This document shows, in pieces, positions 16,302 to 25,566 of a stretch of DNA of 64,000 nt. This stretch comes from Roseomonas sp. GTDB lineage: Bacteria > Pseudomonadota > Alphaproteobacteria > Acetobacterales > Acetobacteraceae. Below the pieces are notes generated by a model that worked only from the letters and a program-made list of their open reading frames with translations, was not told the origin of the DNA and did not search any database. The translations under genes were made by a program, and so were the position numbers. The DNA lies in NCBI GenBank assembly GCA_020249925.1, contig JADCER010000012.1:372001-436000 (forward strand). The letters run 5' to 3'. Positions within the stretch are counted from its first letter, which is position 1, and each line of letters starts with the position of its first letter.

Positions 16302-17119
16302 GGCTGCTTTTCCTTGGTGATATTGTCGGCCGCGCCGGGCGTGATGCCGTGACCGCAACCTTGCCGGGGTTACGCGAAAAACTCCGGCTCGATCTTGTGG
16401 TGGTGAATGCGGAAAACGCCTCTCACGGCTTTGGCCTGGCGCCGGAGATGGCGCGTGCGCTGTTCATCGCGGGCGCGGATGTGCTGACGCTTGGCAATCA
16501 CGCCTGGGATCGCAAGGAAATCATCCCCTATATCGAAACCGAGCCCCGCCTGATCCGCCCGCTGAATTACCCGCCCGGCACGCCCGGCAAAGGCGCGGTG
16601 GTGGCGGTGCTGGCTGATGGCCGGCGCGCCTTGGTGCTGCAGGCCATGGGGCGGCTGTTCATGGAACCTTTGGATGATCCCTTCCGCGCCATTCAGGCGG
16701 AATTGGCGCAGCATAGCCTGGGGCCGCAAGGCTCGGTGCAGGCCATCATCATTGATTTCCATGCCGAGGCTTCATCGGAAAAACAGGCTATGGGCCATAG
16801 TTTCGATGGCCGCGTGAGCCTGGTGATCGGCACCCATACCCATGTGCCGACGGCCGATCATCGCATCCTGCCGGGCGGCACGGCGTTTCAAACCGATGCC
16901 GGCATGTGCGGCGATTATGATAGCGTGATCGGCATGCAAAAGGCCGGCGCTTCCATCCGCTTCTGGCGTAAGGTGCCGGCGGAACGCCTCGCACCAGCGG
17001 AAGCGGAAGCGACGATTTGCGGGCTGTTTGTGGAAACGGATGACGCGACGGGGCTCGCGCGCCGGGTTGCGCCCTTCCGCATTTGCGGTGGGTTGGAACC
17101 GGTTATGCCTCTGGTCTGA
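16298..17119 (+). CDS. YmdB-type metallophosphoesterase
   Basis: A protein of 273 residues from the GTG at 16298 in the overlap with fau. It belongs to the TIGR00282/YmdB family: FLGDIVGRAGRDAV and NAENASHGFGL near the N-terminus, LTLGNHAWDRKE with the catalytic Asn-His, DFHAEASSEK, and GTHTHVPTAD for the second metal. In Bacillus this fold hydrolyses 2',3'-cyclic nucleotides. The substrate here is inferred only from family. The operon partner fau is a frequent neighbour in alphaproteobacteria. Confidence 0.9.
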   Translation: MRLLFLGDIVGRAGRDAVTATLPGLREKLRLDLVVVNAENASHGFGLAPEMARALFIAGADVLTLGNHAWDRKEIIPYIETEPRLIRPLNYPPGTPGKGAVVAVLADGRRALVLQAMGRLFMEPLDDPFRAIQAELAQHSLGPQGSVQAIIIDFHAEASSEKQAMGHSFDGRVSLVIGTHTHVPTADHRILPGGTAFQTDAGMCGDYDSVIGMQKAGASIRFWRKVPAERLAPAEAEATICGLFVETDDATGLARRVAPFRICGGLEPVMPLV

Positions 17120-17193
17120 ACAGCTTGGCGCCCCCCTTCTGGACGGATATAAGCCGCGCAAGTTTCCCCCTTACCTGAATGAGAGTTGCGGCA

Positions 17194-17916
17194 ATGGCCG
17201 GTCATTCCCACGCGAAAAACGTCATGCACCGTAAGGCTGCCCAGGGTGCGAAAAAGGCGCAGGCCTTTGGCAAGCTTATTCGCGAAATCACCGTCTCCGC
17301 CAAAATCGGCCTGCCTGATCCGGCGGCCAATCCGCGGCTGCGCGCTGCCGTGAAGGCCGCGCTGACCGCGAATATGACGCGCGATACGATTGACCGCGCC
17401 ATCAAGCGCGCCGTCACCGCCGGCCAGGGCGAGGATTATGAGGAAGTGCGCTATGAAGGCTATGGCGCGCATGGCATTGCCATCATCGCCGAAGCGCTGA
17501 CCGATAACCGCAACCGCACCGGTGGTGATTTGCGGTCCATGTTCGCCAAGAATGGCGGCGCGCTTGGGGAGACAAACTCGGTCGCCTTCCAATTCGAACG
17601 CAAGGGCGTGCTGCGCTACAAGCCCGAAATCGCCTCGGCCGATGCCATGCTGGAAGCCGCGATTGAAGCGGGGGCCGAGGATGTGGAAAGCACCGAAGAC
17701 GGGCATGAGATCTCAACCAGTGTGGAAGACTTCGCCGCGGTGCGTGATGCCTTGGAAGCGCGCTTCGGCACGGCGGAAGCGGCCAAGCTTGAATGGTGGT
17801 CCACCAATGACATCAAGCTTGATGAAGAACGCGCCAAGGATGTGGTGAAGCTGCTTGATCTTTTGGATGATCACGATGACATCCAGAATATTTACGCCAA
17901 TCTTGAGGTCGAATAG
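17194..17916 (+). CDS. YebC/PmpR family protein
   Basis: A protein of 240 residues from the ATG at 17194 ([18 protein letters not shown]), the invariant family N-terminus; the upstream ATG 17179 adds five residues not seen in the family. Conserved segments include [32 protein letters not shown] and [13 protein letters not shown]. YebC-family members act as DNA-binding regulators, and TACO1/YebC-type members aid translation of proline stretches. ruvC, which often follows yebC in proteobacteria, is not here; a thioesterase gene lies 12 bases downstream. Confidence 0.93.
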   Translation: MAGHSHAKNVMHRKAAQGAKKAQAFGKLIREITVSAKIGLPDPAANPRLRAAVKAALTANMTRDTIDRAIKRAVTAGQGEDYEEVRYEGYGAHGIAIIAEALTDNRNRTGGDLRSMFAKNGGALGETNSVAFQFERKGVLRYKPEIASADAMLEAAIEAGAEDVESTEDGHEISTSVEDFAAVRDALEARFGTAEAAKLEWWSTNDIKLDEERAKDVVKLLDLLDDHDDIQNIYANLEVE

Positions 17917-17927
17917 GCGCCGTCAGC

Positions 17928-18356
17928 ATGGTGGAACATCGCCTCCGCACCAGTTTCGCCAAGCAAGGGCTGATGCGGCTTTTTGGCGCGGAGATGACGC
18001 GCATTGCACCCGGTCAGGTTGAAATCTCACTCACGCCAAAGCCAGAACTTTCGCAACAGCATGGCTTTGTGCATGGCGGTGCGCTCACGGCTATTGCCGA
18101 TAGTGCCGCGGGCTATGCCGCGCTCAGTCTCATGCCCGCCAATCGCGGCGTCCTTACCACTGAAATGAAAATCAATTTCCTTGCGCCGGCAGCGGGGGAT
18201 CACATCATCGCGCGCGGCAAGGTGCTGAAGGCCGGGCGCACGCTTAGTCTGGTGCAGACAGAAATATTTGCGGTGAACGCCGATCAGGAAAGGCTGATCG
18301 CCTTCCTGACCGCCACCTTCATGACCATCGAAAACCGTGATGGGATCGAGGATTAA
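17928..18356 (+). CDS. PaaI-like hotdog-fold thioesterase
   Basis: A protein of 142 residues. It has the hotdog motif HGFVHGGALTAIADSAAGYAA, with the Gly-Gly-Ala-Asp segment where hydrolysis of acyl-CoA is catalysed, and TEMKINFLAPA on the following strand. The substrate is not evident; PaaI itself acts on phenylacetyl-CoA-type thioesters. It probably shares the yebC transcript. It converges on prpE with six bases between the two stops. Confidence 0.85.
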   Translation: MVEHRLRTSFAKQGLMRLFGAEMTRIAPGQVEISLTPKPELSQQHGFVHGGALTAIADSAAGYAALSLMPANRGVLTTEMKINFLAPAAGDHIIARGKVLKAGRTLSLVQTEIFAVNADQERLIAFLTATFMTIENRDGIED

Positions 18357-18361
18357 ACAAG

Positions 18362-20257
18362 TTACCTCATCGCACCTTTCAGCACGACCGTGATCTCATC
18401 CAATATCGCCGGATCATCAATGGTGGGCGGCACGGTATAAGGTTCGGCATCGGCGATCTTGCGCATGGTAGCGCGCAGGATCTTGCCGCTGCGTGTCTTG
18501 GGCAGCCTTGCCACCACCTTCGCATCCTTGAAGGCCGCAACAGGGCCGATCTTCTCACGCACCAGCCCCACCAATTCGCGGGCAAGCGCGTCTTCCGGCT
18601 TGTTCACGCCGGATTTTACCACCACCAGTCCGAGCGGCACTTGCCCCTTCAGCGTATCGCGCACGCCAACCACGGCGCATTCGGCGATATCGGGGTGCGC
18701 TGCCAGCACTTCTTCCATGGCGCCGGTGGAAAGCCGGTGGCCCGCGACATTGATGATGTCATCGGTGCGGCTCATCACCGAAACATAGCCATCTTCGTCA
18801 ATCATCCCGGCATCGGCGGTGCTGTAATGGCCGGCAAAATGCGACAGATAGGCTTCCTTGAAGCGTTCATCCGCATTGTAGAGCGTGGGCAGCGCTGAAG
18901 GCGGCAAGGGCAGCTTCACTGCAAGGCTGCCGATCTGCCCGCGCGGGACAGGCTGCCCGGCCTCATCCAATACCACCACATCATAGCCAGGTGCAGGCTT
19001 GCCGCCGGAACCGGCGCGGGTCGGGAATAGCCCCAGGCCGCGGAAATTGCCGGTGATGGTCCAGCCGGTTTCGGTCTGCCACCAATGATCCACCACGGGC
19101 TTTTGCAACAGCCGTTCCGACCAAATGATGGTGTCGGGATCACAACGCTCACCCGCCAGATACAGCGCTTCCAGCTTCGACAGATCATATTTCTTCAGGA
19201 ACACGCCGTCCGGGTCTTCCTTCTTGATGGCGCGAATGGCGGTGGGGGCGGTGAACAGCAGCTTCACGCCATGATCGGCGCATACGCGCCAGAAGGTGCC
19301 GGGATCGGGTGTGCCGACAGGCTTGCCTTCAAACAACACCGTGGTGCAGCCAGCCAGCAGCGGCGCGTAGACAATGTAGGAATGCCCCACCACCCAACCG
19401 ACATCGGAAGCCGCCCAATACACATCGCCGGGCTTCATCCCATAAACCAATTCCATGGAATGATGCAGCGCCACCGCATGCCCACCATTGTCGCGCAAAA
19501 TGCCCTTGGGCTGGCCCGTGGTGCCTGAGGTATACAGGATATAAAGTGGATCAGTGGCGGCAACGGAAACGCAAGGATGCGGCGCGGCGGCGGCTTCGGC
19601 CGCCAGCAAATCCTCATCACGGCCGGGCGTGAGATCACAAGGCGCTTGTGGGCGTTGCAGGATCAGCACGGAGGATGGCTTATGCGGCGAAAGCGCAATC
19701 GCCTCATCCAATAGCGGCTTGTATTTCACGACGCGCCCAGGTTCCAGGCCGCAGGAAGCGCTGATGATCGCTTTTGGTTTGGCATCCGCAATACGGCTCG
19801 CGAGCTCCGCCGCCGCGAAGCCGCCGAACACGACGGAATGCACAGCACCAAGCCGCGCGGTCGCCAACATGGCAATCGCTGCTTCCGGCACCATGGGCAT
19901 ATAGATCACCACGCGATCACCCTTCACGATGCCACGCGCGGCGAGGGCGCCGGCCAGCTTCGCCACGCGGTTCTGCAATTCGGCATAGGTGATGCGCTGG
20001 ACCTGCCCGGTCATCGGGCTGTCATAGATGATCGCATCCTGCTGCCCGCGCCCGGCAGCGACATGGCGATCCACGGCATTATGGCAGGTATTCAAGGCCG
20101 CATCGGGAAACCAGCGGCCATAAACGCCCATCGAGGCATCGAAAATCCGCTGCGGCGCACGGTCCCAATCAATGCCCCGCGCGGCTTCCGCCCAATAGGC
20201 TTCCGGGTCGCGCTTCCAGCGCGCATGGGTCGCGTCATATTGCGAAGCCTCGGACAT
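18362..20257 (-). CDS. prpE: Propionyl-CoA synthetase (PrpE)
   Basis: A protein of 631 residues from ATG 20257 (MSEASQYDATHARWKRDP). It is an acetyl/propionyl-CoA synthetase-type adenylating enzyme: A3 loop YILYTSGTTGQPKGI, core WWQTETGW, hinge SRTDDIINVAGHRLSTG, and the acetylation-controlled lysine in KTRSGKILRATMR. The N-terminal NTCHNAVDRHVAAGRG and overall length fit PrpE better than Acs. It converts short-chain acids to acyl-CoA via an acyl-AMP. A carboxylate symporter system lies about 5 kb away. The alternative is an acetyl-CoA synthetase with relaxed specificity. Confidence 0.88.
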   Translation of the reverse strand: MSEASQYDATHARWKRDPEAYWAEAARGIDWDRAPQRIFDASMGVYGRWFPDAALNTCHNAVDRHVAAGRGQQDAIIYDSPMTGQVQRITYAELQNRVAKLAGALAARGIVKGDRVVIYMPMVPEAAIAMLATARLGAVHSVVFGGFAAAELASRIADAKPKAIISASCGLEPGRVVKYKPLLDEAIALSPHKPSSVLILQRPQAPCDLTPGRDEDLLAAEAAAAPHPCVSVAATDPLYILYTSGTTGQPKGILRDNGGHAVALHHSMELVYGMKPGDVYWAASDVGWVVGHSYIVYAPLLAGCTTVLFEGKPVGTPDPGTFWRVCADHGVKLLFTAPTAIRAIKKEDPDGVFLKKYDLSKLEALYLAGERCDPDTIIWSERLLQKPVVDHWWQTETGWTITGNFRGLGLFPTRAGSGGKPAPGYDVVVLDEAGQPVPRGQIGSLAVKLPLPPSALPTLYNADERFKEAYLSHFAGHYSTADAGMIDEDGYVSVMSRTDDIINVAGHRLSTGAMEEVLAAHPDIAECAVVGVRDTLKGQVPLGLVVVKSGVNKPEDALARELVGLVREKIGPVAAFKDAKVVARLPKTRSGKILRATMRKIADAEPYTVPPTIDDPAILDEITVVLKGAMR

Positions 20258-20469
20258 GGTTTCCCCCTTTTGCGACAGCGCCGAACTGGGCTTAGCGTGC
20301 CGCCTTGGCGGGGCGCAGCGCAAGCCCCGCACCCATAATCGCGCGTGGCACCGCCTGGTTTTGCGCTGGCGCAAGCCATCCGCCGAGATTTCTGGAAACC
20401 TGCCGCCAAATCATGCGAGGCTGCGTCCATGCCCCTGCCACGCCCCACCCCAAGCCAGCACGCCCACCC

Positions 20470-21177
20470 ATGAGCGGCCTGCTCCGCCGTGCCCTGGGCG
20501 CACTCGGCAATGGGCTGAAGCCCGGCTTGCGCGAATTCCTCCGCGCCCGGGCGCATTTCCACGCGCCCCTTCCCGCCGGCCCGCTGATCGCCCAGCGCTA
20601 TGTGGTGTTTGACCTGGAATCGACCGGGCTTGATGTCAGCGGCGGTGATCGCGTGATTTCCATCGGCGCCGTCCGGCTGCGCGATGGCGAAGCGCGGGAG
20701 AGCTTCACGACGCTGATCAATCCCGCCCGCAGCATCCCGCCCGCTTCCATCCGCTATCACGGCATTACGGACGCCATGGTGGCCGATGCGCCGCCCGCCG
20801 CCGAAGCCCTCACGCGCTTTCAGGAGTTTATCGGTGATGATGTGCTGGTCGCGCATAATGCCGCCTTCGACCGCGCCCTCATTTTCGCTGAGGAATTTCG
20901 CGGCGCGCCGGCCATCGGCAATCCCTTCCTGTGCAGTGTCGCGACCTCTCGCTGGCTTGATCCTCAGGAAGCGGATCATTCGCTTGATGGGCTGTGCGGC
21001 CGGGCGGGGATTGTGATTGCCGGGCGGCACCAGGCGCTGGGTGATGCGGAAGCAACCGCGGCGCTTTGGGTCAGCCTGATGGCGCGCGCCGCCGCGCGCG
21101 GCGTGGATGATTTGGCGGAATTGGCGCGGCGCAGCCGCATGACCGCCGCCATGGCCGCGACGGCAGAGCATTTTTGA
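20470..21177 (+). CDS. DnaQ-like 3'-5' exonuclease
   Basis: A protein of 235 residues from ATG 20470 (MSGLLRRALGALG). All DEDDh motifs are visible: VFDLESTGLD (Asp and Glu), HNAAFDRAL (Asp) and HQALGDAEAT (His and Asp). It is shorter than and distinct from the polymerase III epsilon subunit. Genes of this type are paired with a CBS/DUF294 protein and an acetate-type symporter in pseudomonads and others, as here, which hints at a signalling or nucleotide-turnover role rather than replication proofreading; that is inference. Confidence 0.88.
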   Translation: MSGLLRRALGALGNGLKPGLREFLRARAHFHAPLPAGPLIAQRYVVFDLESTGLDVSGGDRVISIGAVRLRDGEARESFTTLINPARSIPPASIRYHGITDAMVADAPPAAEALTRFQEFIGDDVLVAHNAAFDRALIFAEEFRGAPAIGNPFLCSVATSRWLDPQEADHSLDGLCGRAGIVIAGRHQALGDAEATAALWVSLMARAAARGVDDLAELARRSRMTAAMAATAEHF

Positions 21178-21186
21178 GCAGGCCGC

Positions 21187-22626
21187 CTACCAGACCTGCC
21201 CAGTGAAGCCCGCGAAGCTGGTGCGGGAGAAACTCCGCACCGCCTTCAAAGCCTCCCGCAATGCCTGCCGCGCTTCCTTGGGCATGGCCGCCGTATCCAC
21301 CAGATTGCCGGGACGGCGGCCGGCGGCGTGATCGGCCAATTGCTGGCGCAAGACAACATCCAGCAGCAGGGCAAAGGCGTCTTGCAAGTCGTTTGCTTCC
21401 CGTGCGGCGATGCTGCCCCGCGCGGCCAAGGCCGCAATGCGCTGAGATGTCCCCGTTTCGGTAACACCATCGCGCAAAGCCAAAAGCCGGGTGGCGGCGA
21501 CCAGCGGCATCAGCCCATGCAGCTTCAAATCCGTCCGGCTGCCGGGGCCGGGTTCATCATCGGCAAAGCCACCAAATAGCGTGAGCCCCACCTGCAGGCT
21601 GCTATTCTGCGCTGCCATGGCCGCCAGCCAGGCCGGGCGGGACGCCAATAGCGCGGCCAGATGTTGGCGGAGCGAAGCCGCCTCAGCCCCATCCCCCTGC
21701 GCGGGGCGGAAATCAAACACGATATCGCCGAACAGCAGCGCGGCACCGGCGCGGCGATTGGACCAGATGCCCATCTGATCGCGCCATTGCCGTGCGGTTT
21801 TCCGCCACAGCGGATTGCGCGCCATGATCCCGCCGGGACAGAGCGGAAACCCCGCCTGATCCAGGCGCTGGTTGAAATCCTCGGTAAAGGGGCGGAACCA
21901 AGCATCCACGGTGCCGTGGTCCTGATCCGGGTAGTCTTCCAATATCAGCCCATTATCCTGATCAGGCGTGAGCAGGCTTTCACCCCGCCCCAGGCTGCCC
22001 ATGACCAGCAGCGTAAAGGGCACCGGCGCCGTGCCATGATCCGCCAGGGTTTCCGCCAGAATGCGCCGATGCAGATCAAGGTTGATGCCGTTGACCAGGC
22101 GCACCACGGCTTCCGCGCTCAGCCCCTCCGCGAGTAGCGCGCGCGCAATGCCGGCCTGGGCGGCTTTGATGGCAGCGACATCGCCCGACAGCGCTTCAAG
22201 ATGGCTCAGCAACCCGCCGGAGACAGCCGCAAGCGCCTCGGCCCGATGCAGCATGCCAAGGCAGCGCCCCGCCGCATCCAGCACCGGCAAATGCCTGAGG
22301 CCATGTTGGCGGAGCAGCGCAATGGCGCGCCAGAGCCCTTCTTCCGGGGCGCAGGCGATCAGCGGTGCGGTCATGGCGGCGGCGAGTGGCGCTTCCGGCC
22401 CAAGGCGGAACGCCACGCGGCGGGCGATATCCTGTTCGGTCAGAATGCCAATGGCGCAGCCGGCGTCATCCAGCGCCAGGATGGCGGAAGCCCGCGCGGT
22501 AACCATGGCGGAGATGGCTTGGCCCAAGGGGGTTTTGGCCGGTAGCGCTGGTGGTGCCACACCCATGGCAGCACTTGCCGGGCCAGTCAGGACGGCGATG
22601 GGGGCGTGGCCGGTTGGGGTGGGCAT
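21187..22626 (-). CDS. CBS-domain nucleotidyltransferase, DUF294 family
   Basis: A protein of 479 residues. Two CBS repeats are at about residues 20-135 (AISAMVTARASAILALDD, LIACAPEEGLWRAI). A GlnD-like nucleotidyltransferase core at about 210-230 has MGSLGRGESLLTPDQDNGL with the Gly-Ser and Asp-x-Asp pattern. A C-terminal helical domain (DUF294_C) follows. CBS pairs usually sense adenine nucleotides, so it may modify a partner protein in response to energy state. It converges on the exonuclease gene with nine bases between stops. The target is unknown. Confidence 0.87.
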   Translation of the reverse strand: MPTPTGHAPIAVLTGPASAAMGVAPPALPAKTPLGQAISAMVTARASAILALDDAGCAIGILTEQDIARRVAFRLGPEAPLAAAMTAPLIACAPEEGLWRAIALLRQHGLRHLPVLDAAGRCLGMLHRAEALAAVSGGLLSHLEALSGDVAAIKAAQAGIARALLAEGLSAEAVVRLVNGINLDLHRRILAETLADHGTAPVPFTLLVMGSLGRGESLLTPDQDNGLILEDYPDQDHGTVDAWFRPFTEDFNQRLDQAGFPLCPGGIMARNPLWRKTARQWRDQMGIWSNRRAGAALLFGDIVFDFRPAQGDGAEAASLRQHLAALLASRPAWLAAMAAQNSSLQVGLTLFGGFADDEPGPGSRTDLKLHGLMPLVAATRLLALRDGVTETGTSQRIAALAARGSIAAREANDLQDAFALLLDVVLRQQLADHAAGRRPGNLVDTAAMPKEARQALREALKAVRSFSRTSFAGFTGQVW

Positions 22627-22666
22627 GGCTTAGTCTAACCCAAAGCCGCTCAGCCAAGGCATGAAA

Positions 22667-22695
22667 AAAGCGGCGCCGTCATCAGGCGCCGCTTT
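22667..22695 (-). terminator. Terminator of the MHS transporter gene
   Basis: AAAGCGGCGCC (22667-22677) pairs perfectly with GGCGCCGCTTT (22685-22695), loop of seven. On the minus strand the stem is followed by a T run. It separates the transporter (ending 22741) from the DUF294 gene start (22626). Confidence 0.85.
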
Positions 22696-22740
22696 CGTCA
22701 CATCAGCAGGGCAGGGCGGCAGCGCCGCCCGTGCCAAGGC

Positions 22741-24417
22741 TTAATTGTCGTCTTCCGCGTAAATGTCTCGGTCCTTGGTTTCCGGCACGAAGAAGGTGCC
22801 GATCACCACCGTCATCAGCGCAATGACGATCGGGTACCAGAGCCCGTAATAGACATCGCCCGTCTGCGCGATCATGGCGAAGCTTGTCGCCGGCAGCAGC
22901 CCGCCGAACCAGCCATTGCCGATGTGATAGGGCAGCGACATGGAGGTATAGCGGATGCGCGTTGGGAATAGCTCCACCAGCGCCGCCGCGATCGGCCCAT
23001 AGACCATGGTGACATAGATCACGAGCAGCGTGAGCACCCCGATCAATACCGCCGGCTGTTCCCGGAAAACATCAAAGGGCGAGGACATTTTCACGACTGA
23101 GGGGTTGGACGCCGCCGGATAGCCCGCCGCCGTCAGCGCTGCCCCCAAATCCCGCGCGAAGGTCGGGCTATTGGCCATGATTGGCTGCTGGCCCTGGATA
23201 TGCACTGTGGCGACCGTGCCGGCCGGGGCTGGTTCGACATTGTAATTCACTGAAGCACGCGCCAGCGCTGCCTTGGCGATATCACAGGGTGCGGTGAAGC
23301 GCGCCGTGCCGGTTGGGTTGAACTGGAAGGAACAACCCGCAGGATCGGTCACGACCCGCACCGCAATGGTCTGATGCGCTTTATGCAGATCGGGATTGGC
23401 TTCCGCACTCAGCAGCTTGAACAGCGGGAAGTAGGTGAGTGCGGCGATCAGACAGCCGCCCAGGATGATCGGCTTGCGGCCAATCCTGTCCGACAGCCAG
23501 CCAAACAGCACGAAGCCACCCGAACCCAGCACCAGCGACCAGGCAATGAGCATGTTCGTGGTGAAGCTATCCACCTTGAGCACCTGGCCCAGGAAGAACA
23601 GGGCGTAGAATTGCCCCGTGTACCAAACCACCGCCTGACCAGCCACCAGGCCGAGTAGCGCAAACAGCGCCACCTTGGCATTCTTCCACTGGAAGAAGGC
23701 CTCCGAAATCGGCGCCTTGGAATGCTTGCCTTCCGCCTTCATCTTTTGGAAGGCCGGGCTTTCTTCCATCTGCAAGCGGATCCAGACGGAAATGCCCAGC
23801 AGCACGATGGACAGCAGGAAGGGCACGCGCCAGCCCCAGGCCTTGAAGGCATCCGGCCCGACCGCAAGCTGCGTGAACAGGATCACGAGCAGCGACAGGA
23901 ACAGACCCGCGGTTGCCGTGATCTGAATGAAGCTGGTGTAAAAGCCACGCCTGCCATGCGGTGCGTGTTCGGCAACATAGGTCGCCGCCCCACCATATTC
24001 GCCACCAAGCGCCAAGCCTTGCAGCAGGCGCAGAATGATGAGGACAACGGGTGCAACAATGCCGATTTGATCCGATGTGGGCAGGATACCGACCACGAAG
24101 GTGGAAGCGCCCATGATCAGGATGGTGATCAGGAAGGTGTATTTGCGCCCGACCAGATCGCCCAGGCGGCCAAAGACCAGCGCGCCGAAGGGGCGCACCA
24201 GGAAGCCGGCGGCAAAGGCGATCAGCGCGAAGATATTGCGGGTGGTCTCAGGGTATTGGCTGAAGAAATTCGCGCCAATGACGGCCGCGAGCGACCCATA
24301 AAGATAGAAATCATACCATTCGAAAACGGTCCCGAGGGAGGAGGCGACGATGACCTTCCTTTCCTCACGGGTCATGGGCCGCGGCTCAGCCGCGCTGCCC
24401 GCTGTTGATGCACTCAT
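22741..24417 (-). CDS. MFS transporter, metabolite:H+ symporter (MHS) type
   Basis: A protein of 558 residues from ATG 24417 (MSASTAGSAAEPRPM). A longer reading to 24555 adds a low-complexity leader and is not used. Twelve membrane segments are expected. Motifs: GTVFEWYDFYLYGSL in helix 1, GRLGDLVGRKYTFL between helices 2 and 3, RLLQGLALGGEYGGA in helix 4, and GWLSDRIGRKP in the second half. This is the ShiA/ProP/KgtP subfamily, which imports organic acids or osmolytes with protons. Unusually, a roughly 105-residue hydrophilic insert with two Cys lies at about 338-444 within the second half. The neighbourhood suggests a short-chain or dicarboxylate substrate. Confidence 0.9.
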   Translation of the reverse strand: MSASTAGSAAEPRPMTREERKVIVASSLGTVFEWYDFYLYGSLAAVIGANFFSQYPETTRNIFALIAFAAGFLVRPFGALVFGRLGDLVGRKYTFLITILIMGASTFVVGILPTSDQIGIVAPVVLIILRLLQGLALGGEYGGAATYVAEHAPHGRRGFYTSFIQITATAGLFLSLLVILFTQLAVGPDAFKAWGWRVPFLLSIVLLGISVWIRLQMEESPAFQKMKAEGKHSKAPISEAFFQWKNAKVALFALLGLVAGQAVVWYTGQFYALFFLGQVLKVDSFTTNMLIAWSLVLGSGGFVLFGWLSDRIGRKPIILGGCLIAALTYFPLFKLLSAEANPDLHKAHQTIAVRVVTDPAGCSFQFNPTGTARFTAPCDIAKAALARASVNYNVEPAPAGTVATVHIQGQQPIMANSPTFARDLGAALTAAGYPAASNPSVVKMSSPFDVFREQPAVLIGVLTLLVIYVTMVYGPIAAALVELFPTRIRYTSMSLPYHIGNGWFGGLLPATSFAMIAQTGDVYYGLWYPIVIALMTVVIGTFFVPETKDRDIYAEDDN

Positions 24418-24779
24418 TACCGACGCCTTCCTTCTCATCTTTCGTTGTCGGCGTGCCGCAGGCCTGGCCTGGGTCGCCGGTTGGCAGGACGCGCCTCCCA
24501 TCGCGGTTTTGGCGGCCGATGCGCGCGACGGTGCTGGCGCCATGCCACAAGGCAAGCGGTGAAGTGATGCGGGGGAACGGGGCGTTTCGCAACAAAAAAT
24601 TAAGCGAAAAAATATTTTTTACTGAAAGTTTCTTGTGAATTACGGAAATTTCAGAAAAAATATGAAAGTTTGGTCATGAAATTCCGGCTCAAGGATAAGT
24701 TAATTTTCCCAATGCGCGGGCGCGCTGCGGCAAGGCCGCCAATCATGGCGCCCGCCAAACCGCCTATGCTTTGCCTGGG
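24418..24779. other. Non-coding gap with AT-rich core, upstream of MHS gene
   Basis: These 362 bases hold no credible gene. The stretch at about 24590-24710 is strikingly AT-rich for this genome (for example AAAAAATATTTTTTACTG and AGAAAAAATATGAAAG) and contains the inverted repeat CTGAAA...TTTCAG. It most likely carries the minus-strand promoter and operator of the MHS transporter gene. No specific -35/-10 pair could be fixed with confidence. Confidence 0.5.
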
Positions 24780-25400
24780 TCAGGTCGCGGTATCGCTTCC
24801 CGCGATGAGCCGCGCCGAAAGCCCCGCCGGGTCGAAGGCGCGCTCCATCTCCTGCTGTGTCGAAAGCATATGAAACCGCAAGGCGCCGCGGATCGCGGGG
24901 CCTTCATCCTTCCTTTGGTCGGGATGGATCGGCAGGGTCGCGAAAAGCGGTGCCTCGGCCAGCAAAGGCAGGGTTCTGGCATCATGCGGTGCGGCCAATT
25001 GCAGCCCGGCCAAATGGCCTGGCAGGGCGGTCAGGCTGGCGGCGAAGGCCTCCTGCTCCTCGGGGGGCGGGGCTTCTTCTGTCATGAAATCGGCATGAAG
25101 GGCCACCAATTGCTCGAGCAAAAGTGCCTCCCGCCCTGGGCAGAAGGGGCGGAGCCAAGCTTCGGCCAGGGCCACGACATCGCTTTGCGCGGCGAGGAAA
25201 ACCTGCCAGCGGCAATGGTTCAGCGCGGCCTGGAAATCCGGATCGCCGAAGAAGGCGACTTCATTCCGCCCCACCTTCACCCGGCAATAATCCAGCACTG
25301 TCTTCTGCGCCACAAAGGCGCCATGGCGATGCAGGAAGACCCCGAAATCATGAGGCTCCCGGGAGGGCGGGCTGCCCAATAGGCGGCGAAGGAACTGCAT
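24780..25400 (-). CDS. Hypothetical protein
   Basis: A protein of 206 residues, not recognised. It has no signal peptide or membrane helix. The first half is mixed (MQFLRRLLGSPPSREPHDFGVFL, then VLDYCRVKVGRNEVAFFGD) and the rest is Ala/Leu-rich helical. The coding pattern (high GC at third positions, no stops) supports a real gene. It is divergent from the DUF4212/symporter operon, with 166 bases between. A link to transport in this locus rests only on position. Confidence 0.65.
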   Translation of the reverse strand: MQFLRRLLGSPPSREPHDFGVFLHRHGAFVAQKTVLDYCRVKVGRNEVAFFGDPDFQAALNHCRWQVFLAAQSDVVALAEAWLRPFCPGREALLLEQLVALHADFMTEEAPPPEEQEAFAASLTALPGHLAGLQLAAPHDARTLPLLAEAPLFATLPIHPDQRKDEGPAIRGALRFHMLSTQQEMERAFDPAGLSARLIAGSDTAT

Positions 25401-25492
25401 CAGGGGCTGAATTCCTTAAAAAAAGCTTGTTGCGACTGGATTAACAGCATGTTATCGGCTTTGCGGAATCGGGCTGTCAAATGCTCGAATCA

Positions 25493-25547
25493 GGCCACGC
25501 GGAATCGTGGCCAGGGCAGGTCAAACAAGTCACTCCCAAGGGGTGAC
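25493..25547 (+). promoter_or_regulatory. Two hairpins in the leader of the symporter operon
   Basis: GGCCACG (25493-25499) pairs with CGTGGCC (25506-25512). About 17 bases later GTCACTCC pairs with GGGGTGAC (25529-25547), ending shortly before the GGAGGAGG ribosome site of the DUF4212 gene. They could be an operator or a leader structure that controls translation. Confidence 0.4.
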
Positions 25548-25566
25548 GATCGGAGGAGGCAAGTGA

